Shown: positions 1 through 5,553, counted from the first letter of the stretch. The stretch is DNA of 6,424 bases from Phycisphaeraceae bacterium (GCA_020850375.1 JADZET010000242.1:1-6424), one strand, 5' to 3'. Made by a program: numbers and translations. Notes: generated from the sequence alone by a model not told the origin.

Positions 1-1069
1 CGATCCGGCCGATGCTCCAGGCGGGCTGACGCAGACGACGAAGCTGAGTGAGGATGGAGTCCGCGAAGTGCGGGCGGACGATTATGACCATCCCCGCGCC
101 CAAAGGCCAGCGGGAAACGGCCTGCTGCGGCGTGGTTTTTTCGAGATTGATGAGCAGGCGCTCGATCGGAGTAATCAGCCAGTCGATGGCGAGCGGTTCG
201 AAACGCAATCCGTCGGGCAGGAGCGATTCGACGCAGGGGTAGAGGCCCGTTTCGCTCACGACGGCCATGGCGGCGACGGGCTTCTTGACACGGTATCGGC
301 GGAGGACGGCGAGGATGGGCTTGGCGTAGACGGGGGTGGGGTCGAGCAGGACGTCGATGAGCGGGCGCTGGGCATCGACGTCGGGGTGCGGCGATTCGAG
401 GTCGATGGCGGCGTCGCGGAGGAGTTGCAACGCGTGATCGAACACTTCCGGGGGAAGTGCGGGCGAGGCGAGGGCGAGGACGACGTCGTCCGGTTGGCAT
501 CGGTGCGGGGTGACGGCGCGGGAGAGTTCGCAGACGCCGACGGCGAAGCCGGTGACGTCGTACCCCCCGGCGGAGCCGGGGGCTGAATCAGCGGGCGCTG
601 TCCGGCCACCCAACAGGGCGCAGCTGGCGGATTGGCAGGCGTCGGCGAGGGCCTGGAGGAAAGCGGGGAAGGTGGAGCCGTCGTTGCCATCCGGGGGCGG
701 GGGGCGGAAGTCGTCGAGGAAGAACAGGGGCTCGGCGGCCTGAGCGACGAGGGGGTTGAGCGTGGCGGCGAGGCAGTCGGCGGCGGCGCCGGCGTGGCGG
801 CCGCGGGAGGCGGCGAGGCGGCCCCTACTCCCTGCACTGCCTAAGCGGGCGACGAGGACGGGGTCGCGGTAGTCGCGTTTGAAGAGCTTTTCCTTGAAAT
901 CGAGGCGGAAGCATCCGGAGAGCTGGCCGTTGCGGGCCAGGACGCGCGGGCCGAAGGTCCGGCGGAGTTGGGCGGCGAGCAAGGCGTGGTCGGGCGTGGA
1001 GGCGGGGGCTGATCCCACCGCGGAACCCGGGGTGAGATCGGCGGACGAACCTTGCGTGGGGCGAGGCAT
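1..1069 (-). CDS. purM: PurM-family protein (AIR synthetase fold), divergent active site; 3' end outside window
   Basis: The minus frame is open from ATG at 1069 to the left edge: 356 residues with no stop, about the length of a complete PurM (345 in E. coli). Family landmarks run in PurM order: YRDPVLV (67-73), AEPLFFLD (112-119), LLGG (152-155), YDVTGF (170-175), PTPVYAK (244-250), GAGM (near 324-327) and PAWSIGRI at the visible end, so only a short tail is missing. PurM normally closes FGAM to AIR with ATP in purine synthesis. The catalytic signatures are replaced: TDGVGTK aligns without a gap to LGSAGSR (76-82), the ND before the AEP motif is NP (105-106), GGETAEMPG is GGRTAPADS, and the C-terminal TGGG motif is SETG. 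The frame is intact and the fold motifs are kept, so a pseudoenzyme or a new function is more likely than a dead gene; the symbol marks family only. No clear ribosome-binding site precedes 1069. Residues 163-169 are encoded by a palindromic repeat. Confidence 0.82.
   Translation of the reverse strand, partial: MPRPTQGSSADLTPGSAVGSAPASTPDHALLAAQLRRTFGPRVLARNGQLSGCFRLDFKEKLFKRDYRDPVLVARLGSAGSRGRLAASRGRHAGAAADCLAATLNPLVAQAAEPLFFLDDFRPPPPDGNDGSTFPAFLQALADACQSASCALLGGRTAPADSAPGSAGGYDVTGFAVGVCELSRAVTPHRCQPDDVVLALASPALPPEVFDHALQLLRDAAIDLESPHPDVDAQRPLIDVLLDPTPVYAKPILAVLRRYRVKKPVAAMAVVSETGLYPCVESLLPDGLRFEPLAIDWLITPIERLLINLEKTTPQQAVSRWPLGAGMVIIVRPHFADSILTQLRRLRQPAWSIGRI
563..583. repeat. Intragenic GC-rich palindromic repeat, copy 1
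   Basis: A perfect hairpin, CCCCCGGC / GGA / GCCGGGGG (8-bp stem, 3-nt loop), lies within a 21-bp block that recurs without mismatch at 4429-4449. It falls in the PurM-like gene and encodes residues 163-169, APGSAGG, exactly seven codons. It sits where PurM proteins carry the conserved loop after GGETA. The segment between GG-TA and YD--GF is about as long as in E. coli PurM, so the repeat replaces that loop rather than simply extending it. Confidence 0.75.
1014..1032. repeat. Degenerate intragenic palindromic repeat, copy 3
   Basis: CCCACCGC / GGA / ACCCGGGG matches the core of the 563-583 repeat at 15 of 19 positions by hand alignment, but the hairpin is no longer fully paired. It lies at the N-terminus of the PurM-like gene and encodes TPGSAVG (residues 13-19), in the same reading register as APGSAGG in the intact copies. 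The + strand bases before it read GGGGGCTGAT, like the GGGGGCTGAA at the end of copy 1, which supports a common origin. Confidence 0.45.
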
Positions 1070-1177
1070 GGGCCCGATCGTAAGCGGGAGGCAGAATAGG
1101 GGCAATCGGGCAGAAACGACGGGGCAAGCGGGGGAGGGGCACGGAGAGGGTTTATCCTCAAGGGACTTTCATCTACG

Positions 1178-1200
1178 AAACATCCGTCAGGGAGATGTTT
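1178..1200. promoter_or_regulatory. Inverted repeat in divergent intergenic region, possible operator
   Basis: AAACATC (1178-1184) and GATGTTT (1194-1200) form a perfect 7-bp dyad around a 9-bp centre. It is AT-richer than its surroundings and lies between the starts of the PurM-like and fur-like genes, upstream of the proposed fur-like promoter and about 110 bp from the PurM-like start. The size and symmetry suit a dimeric regulator, and autoregulation by the adjacent Fur-family protein is plausible, but the sequence does not match the classical Fur box. No T-tract follows, so it is unlikely to be a terminator. Confidence 0.4.
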
Positions 1201-1230
1201 GATCTTTCTGCGTAAAAAAGCGGATGGAAG

Positions 1231-1259
1231 GTGACGGGAGGTGGTTTGGCCCCTATATT
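1231..1259 (+). promoter_or_regulatory. Candidate sigma-70-type promoter of the fur-like gene
   Basis: TATATT (1254-1259) is a good -10 candidate in otherwise GC-rich DNA. Exactly 17 bp upstream, GTGACG (1231-1236) matches TTGACA at four of six positions. Transcription would begin near 1266, leaving a leader of about 55 nt before the ATG at 1320. GCCCC and GGGGC flank the -10 as a short inverted repeat (around 1249-1270), which could bind a regulator. This placement argues against the upstream in-frame ATG at 1224, which would lie before the promoter. Confidence 0.45.
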
Positions 1260-1319
1260 TTCCGGGGGGCATTCCCGGGCAGGACGCGACCAAGGCACGA
1301 TTTCGAGGCACACGTCAAG

Positions 1320-1826
1320 ATGATTGGATCCCATCCGGAGATGAGTTCAGGCCATAGCGCATCGCGTGATGTGACGGCGCGGGGCCTGTTCGTCCGCCAC
1401 GGGTTGCGCCACACGCGGCAGCGTCAGGCGATCTATGAGGCGTTGGCGGCGACCAAGGAGCACCCGACGGCCGATGATCTGTTCCGGATGGTCAGCCCCC
1501 GCGCGCCGGGGCTGAGCCTGGCGACGGTGTACAACACGCTTGAGGCGTTCTGCGAGGCGGGGCTGGCGATGCGGATCGCGTCCACCTCCAACGGCAAGCG
1601 GGGGATGGGCTCGGCCCGGTACGACGCGACGGTGGACAACCACCTGCACCTGCGCTGCCAGCAGACCGGGGCGGTGGCGGACGTGCCGGAAGAGATCAGC
1701 CAGCGGCTGCTGGATCGCATCCCGAGCGAACTGCTGGCTGAGCTCGAGGCGAAGCTGGGGTTCAAGGTCGAGCAGGTGCAGATCGAGTTCATCGGGAAGT
1801 TCGACGGCGGGCACCCGACGGCGTGA
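1320..1826 (+). CDS. Fur-superfamily metalloregulator, PerR-like, lacking structural-zinc cysteines
   Basis: A 168-residue transcriptional regulator of the Fur/PerR family, which binds DNA as a dimer and senses iron, manganese or peroxide in the cytoplasm. The winged-helix domain holds LRHTRQRQAIYEAL (29-42), HPTADDLF (48-55) and the recognition-helix signature LATVYNTLEAF (67-77). In the dimerisation domain, D102, H108, H110 and D121 keep the spacing of B. subtilis PerR ligands D85, H91, H93 and D104, and H48 corresponds to H37. Only one cysteine of the first CxxC survives (C113-Q-Q-T116) and no C-terminal CxxC exists, so the zinc site of classical Fur/PerR is absent. ATG 1320 is chosen because GAGG (1305-1308) lies 11 nt upstream and the promoter candidate ends near 1259. 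ATG 1341 is possible but has GGAG directly abutting it. Peroxide sensing is inference; an ordinary iron Fur remains possible. Confidence 0.9.
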   Translation: MIGSHPEMSSGHSASRDVTARGLFVRHGLRHTRQRQAIYEALAATKEHPTADDLFRMVSPRAPGLSLATVYNTLEAFCEAGLAMRIASTSNGKRGMGSARYDATVDNHLHLRCQQTGAVADVPEEISQRLLDRIPSELLAELEAKLGFKVEQVQIEFIGKFDGGHPTA

Positions 1827-1864
1827 GAGACGCAGGAGCGTCGCGCTGTGAAGGATGACATTTC

Positions 1865-1894
1865 AAACCCTTGCCCTGGAGGCGAGGGTTTTTT
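1865..1894 (+). terminator. Intrinsic terminator of the fur-like gene
   Basis: AAACCCTTGCC (1865-1875) pairs with GGCGAGGGTTT (1881-1891) through one G-T wobble, around a five-base loop, and runs into TTTTTT (1889-1894). It begins 38 bp after the fur-like stop and lies just beyond the stop of the converging BatA-like gene at 1917. On the minus strand the same hairpin is followed only by TTTGAAAT, so termination there would be weaker. Confidence 0.85.
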
Positions 1895-1916
1895 GTTGGC
1901 GTGGAGGTCGACGGGC

Positions 1917-3950
1917 TCAGACGTGCAGGCGGCGGAGGTACCAGAGCCACTCGGCGACGAGGACCAGCAGGGCCGCGGCGGCGAACCAGCGCCAGGTCTC
2001 CTGCTGGACACTCGATGCGGCGGCGTGGGTGGCGAGGTCCAGCTTTGCAGACGGGGCGGCGGGCGAGGCAGATGGATCGCGCATCAGGCCCACGGCGCGG
2101 GGACGCAGGTCGCTCTCGGCGGGGTCCAGGAGATTGACGGCCAGCGTGGACCAGGGCTCGGGCAGCTCGGGCGAGGCGTGATAGAGGCCGACGAGCTCGG
2201 CGGGGCCGACGAGCAGACGGCCGGGCTGGGGCATGGCGGGGATGGTGGTGCGGCCGGCCCTGTAAATGAGCGTGGCGCCGCCGGGCAGGGAGGCGGGATC
2301 GACGGGGATGGTCAGCGTCTGGCCGGGGACGCAGCCGAGGGCCGCTTCCTCCTGGCCGCCGAGGCCGAGGTAGCGGACGGCGTTGTCCATGAAGACGGCG
2401 AAGCTGATCTGGATGGGCCAGTTGGATTGCAGAGGCGAGAAGCTGGTTATGACGTGCAGGCGGTCGTCGATGGGCAGCGCAGCCATGACGGGGCCACCGG
2501 CGGCGTTGGCGAGGACCACGGCGCCGTCGGGCAGTTCGAGCCGGCCGGGGTCGAGCAGGAGGACGTCGTCGAGGGCGACGTAGCGCAGCAACGGATGATC
2601 ACGCAACCAGGTGAGGATGGGCTCGACGCGGCGGCGGGTGGGCTGCGTGGTGCTGTCGGTCGCGCCGCGGAGGTTCAGGCGAGGCGCGGGCGGGACGGCG
2701 GCGAAATAGAGGCTCGTCACGGGGGGGACGGCCTGGGGGGAGTAGCCGTCGAAGACCAGCAGGTCATAGCCCTCGTCCACGCCGCCGCCGGCGCGGCGGG
2801 TCAGGGACGAGGGGGTGAGGGATTCGTAGCGCTGCGGGGTCATCTGGACGAGCTGGCGGACGCCGACGGCCTCGATGGCTTTCTGGAGGAAGGCGTTGCC
2901 CTGGCCGACGAGGGCCACCGAGAGGCGGCGGGGCGGGGGCACCACCAGGGCGGCGCGATCGTCGGCGGGCAGGAGGTCCTTGTGGTCGTGAGAGACCTCG
3001 AGCAGGGCGGACGACGAGAGCAGCAGGTCGAAGGTGATCGACTCGGTCTGGCCGGCGGCAATCGTCAGGGCGCGGGCGTGGCGGGTGCGGCCGTCGACGG
3101 CAAGGGAGAGGTTGGTCGAGACGGGCTCATCGCCGAAGTTGGCCAGACGGGTCAGGACCTGTGTCTCGGCGGGGCGTGCGTCGTTGCGGCGGAGGGAGAA
3201 ACTCACCACGGCGAGGTTGGCGGGGGAGACGTGATCCACCCCGGCCGCGGGAGCGGCCGGGCTTTCGGACAGGGGCAGGGCGATCCAGCGGAAGCTGTCG
3301 GTGGCGGGGAAGGTGGCGGCGACCTGTTTTTCGTCGAGCAGGCCGTCGCTGAGGAGGTAGATCAGCGTGCCGGCGCTGTCGGTGTCGGCGGCCTTGTCGC
3401 CGGTCGGGACGTAGGGGGCGATCAGGGCGGCGACGTCGGTCAGGTCCGAGACCTCGTCGGTGGGGGCGACCGCGTCGACGGCGGCGCGCAGGCGGGCGCG
3501 GTCGGTCGTGAAGGGGGTCATGACCTGGGCGCGGCGGCCGACGGCGATGACCATGACGCCGCCTGGGCCGTCGAAGGCTTCAACGAGTTCGCGGGCGGAG
3601 GCCCTGGCCTGGTCGAGGCGCGTGGGCGAGCCGTCGGTGGCGTTCATCGAGGCGGAGCGATCGACGACAAGGATCATCCGCTGACCCTGCGGGGCCAGGC
3701 CGGTACGCATGGGGCGGGCGAGGGCGATCGCGAGGGCGGCGAGGACGATCAGTTGGAGCAGGAGGAGCAGGTTGCGGCGCAGCTTCTGGAACGGGGCGTT
3801 GGCTTGCAGGTCCTCGGCGGCGCGACGCCAGAGGAGCGTGGAACTGACCGCGGCGGGGCGGCGGCGGAGCTTGAGGAAATAGAGCAGGACCAGCAGTGGC
3901 ACCGTGATGCCCGCGGCGATCAGACCTGTGATGGGGGAGAGGAAGGACAT
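1917..3950 (-). CDS. BatA-like von Willebrand factor A membrane protein
   Basis: A 677-residue inner-membrane protein with the BatA-type N-terminus: membrane segment about 8-27, then the basic LKLRRRPAAVSSTLLWRR stretch (26-43), then a second membrane segment about 60-79. A VWA domain follows with MIDAS motif DRSAS (97-101) and a later SDG (201-203). The rest is a long, presumably periplasmic region with a YDLLVFDGY segment (395-403) like the amidotransferase-like fold of related planctomycete proteins, and a WPIQISFAVFMDNAVRYL motif (511-528) typical of this group. A final membrane helix lies near 653-671, ending RRLHV. BatA-type proteins work with MoxR and DUF58 partners in envelope stress or aerotolerance systems; the exact role here is unknown. 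It is the last gene of the minus-strand operon. Its ATG follows a C-rich leader with no Shine-Dalgarno. Residues 231-237 are encoded by a 9-bp-stem hairpin. Confidence 0.9.
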   Translation of the reverse strand: MSFLSPITGLIAAGITVPLLVLLYFLKLRRRPAAVSSTLLWRRAAEDLQANAPFQKLRRNLLLLLQLIVLAALAIALARPMRTGLAPQGQRMILVVDRSASMNATDGSPTRLDQARASARELVEAFDGPGGVMVIAVGRRAQVMTPFTTDRARLRAAVDAVAPTDEVSDLTDVAALIAPYVPTGDKAADTDSAGTLIYLLSDGLLDEKQVAATFPATDSFRWIALPLSESPAAPAAGVDHVSPANLAVVSFSLRRNDARPAETQVLTRLANFGDEPVSTNLSLAVDGRTRHARALTIAAGQTESITFDLLLSSSALLEVSHDHKDLLPADDRAALVVPPPRRLSVALVGQGNAFLQKAIEAVGVRQLVQMTPQRYESLTPSSLTRRAGGGVDEGYDLLVFDGYSPQAVPPVTSLYFAAVPPAPRLNLRGATDSTTQPTRRRVEPILTWLRDHPLLRYVALDDVLLLDPGRLELPDGAVVLANAAGGPVMAALPIDDRLHVITSFSPLQSNWPIQISFAVFMDNAVRYLGLGGQEEAALGCVPGQTLTIPVDPASLPGGATLIYRAGRTTIPAMPQPGRLLVGPAELVGLYHASPELPEPWSTLAVNLLDPAESDLRPRAVGLMRDPSASPAAPSAKLDLATHAAASSVQQETWRWFAAAALLVLVAEWLWYLRRLHV
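3240..3261. repeat. Intragenic GC palindrome in the BatA-like gene
   Basis: CCCGGCCGC / GGGA / GCGGCCGGG is a perfect 9-bp stem with a 4-nt loop inside the BatA-like coding sequence. It encodes the low-complexity stretch PAAPAAG (residues 231-237) between the VWA domain and the next beta-rich region. Both edges resemble the 21-bp repeats elsewhere in the window: CCCCGGC at the left, GGAGC and GGGCT at the right. A diverged family member is plausible, but chance in GC-rich DNA cannot be excluded. Confidence 0.4.
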
Positions 3951-3987
3951 GGGGAGGGGATTGGGGGTTGGGGATTAGGGGTTAGGG
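3951..3987. repeat. G-rich telomere-like repeat between DUF58 and BatA-like genes
   Basis: The + strand has six runs of at least three G separated by A, ATT, TT, ATTA and TT, with units such as GGGGTTAGGG and GGGATTAGGGG. It fills almost the entire 43-bp gap between the DUF58 stop and the BatA-like ATG, which abuts it directly. Fifteen bases, ATTGGGGGTTGGGGA (3960-3974), recur identically at 5560-5574. The G-rich strand is the template strand and could form a quadruplex; the mRNA is C-rich there and offers no Shine-Dalgarno. Confidence 0.75.
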
Positions 3988-3993
3988 AAGACG

Positions 3994-4974
3994 TTAACCC
4001 AACAGGCCACGGTGGCGGAGGTATTGCAGGACGAGGGTCTCGAAGGGCACGGTGGTGTCGGTCAGGAGGTAGACCATGTCGCGCTTGAGGCAGAGCTGGC
4101 GGAGGTGGTCGCAGTAGGCGTCGAGGGTCTCGCGGTAGCGGCGGAGGAGCTCGGGGGTGATGGTGACCTCGACGGCCTGGCCGTCCTCGACGTCGAGCAG
4201 GCGCAGGTCGCCGACGATGCCGGCCTTCTGGGGGTCGCGCTCGAACTCGGAGAGGACCTGGAGGCAGTAGACGTCGTAGCGGTCGCCGGCGAGGTAACGC
4301 AGGGCGGGGGCGAGGTCGGACTTGTCCAGGAAGTCCGAGATGAGGATGACCACGCCCTTGTGCGGCTGCTCGATGGCGAATTGGCGGAGGGCAGGCGCGA
4401 GCCCCCCACTGCTGGCAATCGATGGCGACCCCCCGGCGGAGCCGGGGGCGGGAGCGGCGATGAAGTCGAGAAGTTGCGGGATGGGCCGGCGGCCGCGGAG
4501 GTTGGTCAGGCGATCCGCAACCCCGCCCGACAGGCGATAGACGTGGACGCGGTTGTAGCGGACCAGGCCGATGTAGCCCAGGGCGGCGGCGACGCGGCGG
4601 GCGTAGTCGAGCTTCGTGATCGCGGATGATTCGGCGTCGCTGTCGGGCGCGGCCTGCGCGGCGATCTCGGGAGTGGGCCAGTCCATCGAGGCGCTGGTGT
4701 CCAGGAGGATGCTGACGGAGAGATCTTCCTCCTCCATGAACAGGCGAAGGAAAAGGCGGTCGAGCCTGGCGTAGAGGTTCCAGTCGATGAAGCGCAGGTC
4801 GTCCCCCGGCACATAGCCGCGGTAGTCGGCGAACTCGACGGACTGGCCTCGCCGTTTGGAGCGTCGCTCGCCCTGGAGCTTGCCGGCGAGGATGCGGCGC
4901 GAGACGACGTCGAGCCGGTCGAGGCGGCGGACGAACTCGGGCGAGAGCAGGGTTGTGACGGCGCTGTCGGACAT
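3994..4974 (-). CDS. DUF58 domain protein (MoxR-associated)
   Basis: A 326-residue soluble protein with no membrane segment, matching the compact form of the DUF58 family. The hallmark GQSVEFADYRGYVPGDD (43-59) with LRFIDW (60-65) is followed by EEED (81-84) and a VWA-like DTSASM (92-97), with a second conserved stretch VILISDFLD (209-217). DUF58 proteins are encoded beside MoxR ATPases and VWA membrane proteins and are thought to be part of the same chaperone complex; no reaction is established. It follows the HIT gene across a 138-bp gap holding a long palindrome and precedes the BatA-like gene by 43 bp. Residues 174-193 form a Gly/Ser/Pro/Ala-rich insert in a loop that is much shorter in typical members; A176-G182 (APGSAGG) comes from a dispersed palindromic repeat. 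Translation signals are weak: only GGA about 9 nt before the ATG. Confidence 0.93.
   Translation of the reverse strand: MSDSAVTTLLSPEFVRRLDRLDVVSRRILAGKLQGERRSKRRGQSVEFADYRGYVPGDDLRFIDWNLYARLDRLFLRLFMEEEDLSVSILLDTSASMDWPTPEIAAQAAPDSDAESSAITKLDYARRVAAALGYIGLVRYNRVHVYRLSGGVADRLTNLRGRRPIPQLLDFIAAPAPGSAGGSPSIASSGGLAPALRQFAIEQPHKGVVILISDFLDKSDLAPALRYLAGDRYDVYCLQVLSEFERDPQKAGIVGDLRLLDVEDGQAVEVTITPELLRRYRETLDAYCDHLRQLCLKRDMVYLLTDTTVPFETLVLQYLRHRGLLG
4429..4449. repeat. Intragenic GC-rich palindromic repeat, copy 2
   Basis: Identical over 21 bp to 563-583, with the hairpin CCCCCGGC / GGA / GCCGGGGG. It lies in the DUF58 gene in the same orientation and reading frame relative to the coding strand as copy 1, and encodes APGSAGG (residues 176-182). 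The neighbouring bases 4399-4428 include CCACTGCTGG and ATCGAT and encode the rest of a low-complexity insert, so the whole inserted element may be about 50 bp. Confidence 0.78.
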
Positions 4975-4988
4975 TTCTATTTCCGGAT

Positions 4989-5098
4989 TTCACCACGGAA
5001 GGCACGGAGTTCACGGAGGAGGAAATACAGAGAGGAGTCTTACTTCAAATTGTCTCTCTGTGTGTCTTCTCCGTGTCCTCCGTGATCTCCGTGGTGAA
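4989..5098. repeat. 110-bp palindromic element built from 9-bp CACGGA repeats
   Basis: The ends form a perfect 10-bp inverted repeat, TTCACCACGG (4989-4998) and CCGTGGTGAA (5089-5098). Each arm holds three CACGGA units spaced exactly 9 bp apart (4994, 5003, 5012; on the opposite strand ending 5075, 5084, 5093). Inner arms CAGAGAG (5028-5034) and CTCTCTG (5054-5060) also pair, leaving a loop of about 19 nt. The element fills most of the gap between the HIT and DUF58 genes. No T-run follows in the direction of transcription, so it is not a standard terminator; it could stabilise or process the mRNA. Similar CCACGGAG-type intergenic repeats are common in planctomycetes and related genomes, from memory. 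Confidence 0.85.
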
Positions 5099-5112
5099 TG
5101 CATTGCCTGCAT

Positions 5113-5535
5113 CTATTCCGCGACCTCGCGGACGCCCTGTTTTTTCAGTTCGGCGCGGAGGGTGGCGGCGGCGCGGTCGAGGTCGGCGGGTTTGGCGTGG
5201 TGGTCCTGGCGGTCCATGTGCATCTCGGTCTCGGCGTCGATGGGGACGAGGTGGAAGTGGACGTGTGGGACCTCCAGGCCCAGGACGGTGATGGCGACCT
5301 TGCGGCAGGGGAAGCCGGCGTGGATGGCGCGGCCGACCTTCTGCGCCACGGTGATCAGGCGCCCAGCCGTGGCGGGGTCGAGGTCGATCCAGTGCTCGAC
5401 CTCCTGGCGGGGCACGACGAGCGTGTGGCCGGGCTTGAGGGGGGCGATGGTCAGAAATGCCACGACGCGGTCGTCCTTGTAGACGAAGCGGCCGGGGATC
5501 TCGCCGTTGATGATCTTGGTGAAGATGGTGGGCAT
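5113..5535 (-). CDS. HIT-family nucleotide hydrolase/transferase (Hint-like)
   Basis: A 140-residue cytoplasmic protein of the histidine-triad superfamily, which hydrolyses or transfers nucleotidyl groups such as AMP-lysine or dinucleoside polyphosphates. The N-terminus IFTKIINGEIPG (4-15) is the standard opening, KPGHTLVVP (34-42) is the conserved beta strand, and the catalytic triad HVHFH lies at 91-95 in VPHVHFHLVP, with H93 as expected nucleophile by position. The 45-residue tail after the triad is charged and somewhat longer than in minimal Hint proteins. The substrate cannot be told from sequence. It starts 18 bp after the moxR stop in the same direction, so it is probably co-transcribed, although HIT proteins are not standard partners of MoxR/DUF58. 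No Shine-Dalgarno is visible before the ATG. Confidence 0.95.
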   Translation of the reverse strand: MPTIFTKIINGEIPGRFVYKDDRVVAFLTIAPLKPGHTLVVPRQEVEHWIDLDPATAGRLITVAQKVGRAIHAGFPCRKVAITVLGLEVPHVHFHLVPIDAETEMHMDRQDHHAKPADLDRAAATLRAELKKQGVREVAE

Positions 5536-5553
5536 GGGAGAAGATCCAAAGGG

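Noticed and set aside
563..583. The 21-bp hairpin as a CRISPR repeat or terminator
   Set aside because: The copies are kilobases apart inside genes, with no regular spacers and no T-tract.
68..586. + strand frame of 172 codons, Gly/Asp/Glu-rich
   Set aside because: Antisense shadow of the PurM-like gene, with no start context or domain.
256..837. Minus-strand frame of 193 codons in the PurM-like region
   Set aside because: Ser/Pro/Ala-rich shadow in a different frame from the PurM-like protein, which has clear family motifs and stays open to the window edge.
1093..1121. Promoter for the PurM-like gene (TATTCT on the minus strand at 1098-1093)
   Set aside because: The -10 matches only four of six positions and the -35 at the right spacing (CGTCGT) is poor, so it was not called.
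841..1311. Minus-strand frame of 156 codons across the divergent intergenic region
   Set aside because: Low-complexity Pro/Arg/Ser product. It overlaps the PurM-like N-terminus in another frame and would cross the proposed fur-like promoter.
1224..1319. Upstream in-frame start for the fur-like gene, adding 32 residues
   Set aside because: The extra stretch has no Fur-family counterpart, and it begins upstream of the best promoter candidate (-10 at 1254-1259). ATG 1320 has a better context.
1848..4088. Long + strand open frame of 746 codons
   Set aside because: It is antisense to the BatA-like gene, whose protein has clear VWA and membrane motifs. The + product is Gly/Asp/Glu-rich with no domain, as expected from opposite-strand reading of GC-rich DNA.
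3920..5014. Minus-strand frame of 364 codons overlapping DUF58
   Set aside because: Its product is an Arg/Pro-rich string in another frame of the DUF58 gene, with no recognisable motif.
4989..5098. Palindrome as an intrinsic terminator after the HIT gene
   Set aside because: No T-run follows the stem on the minus strand. The regular 9-bp units and symmetric ends fit a dispersed repeat better.
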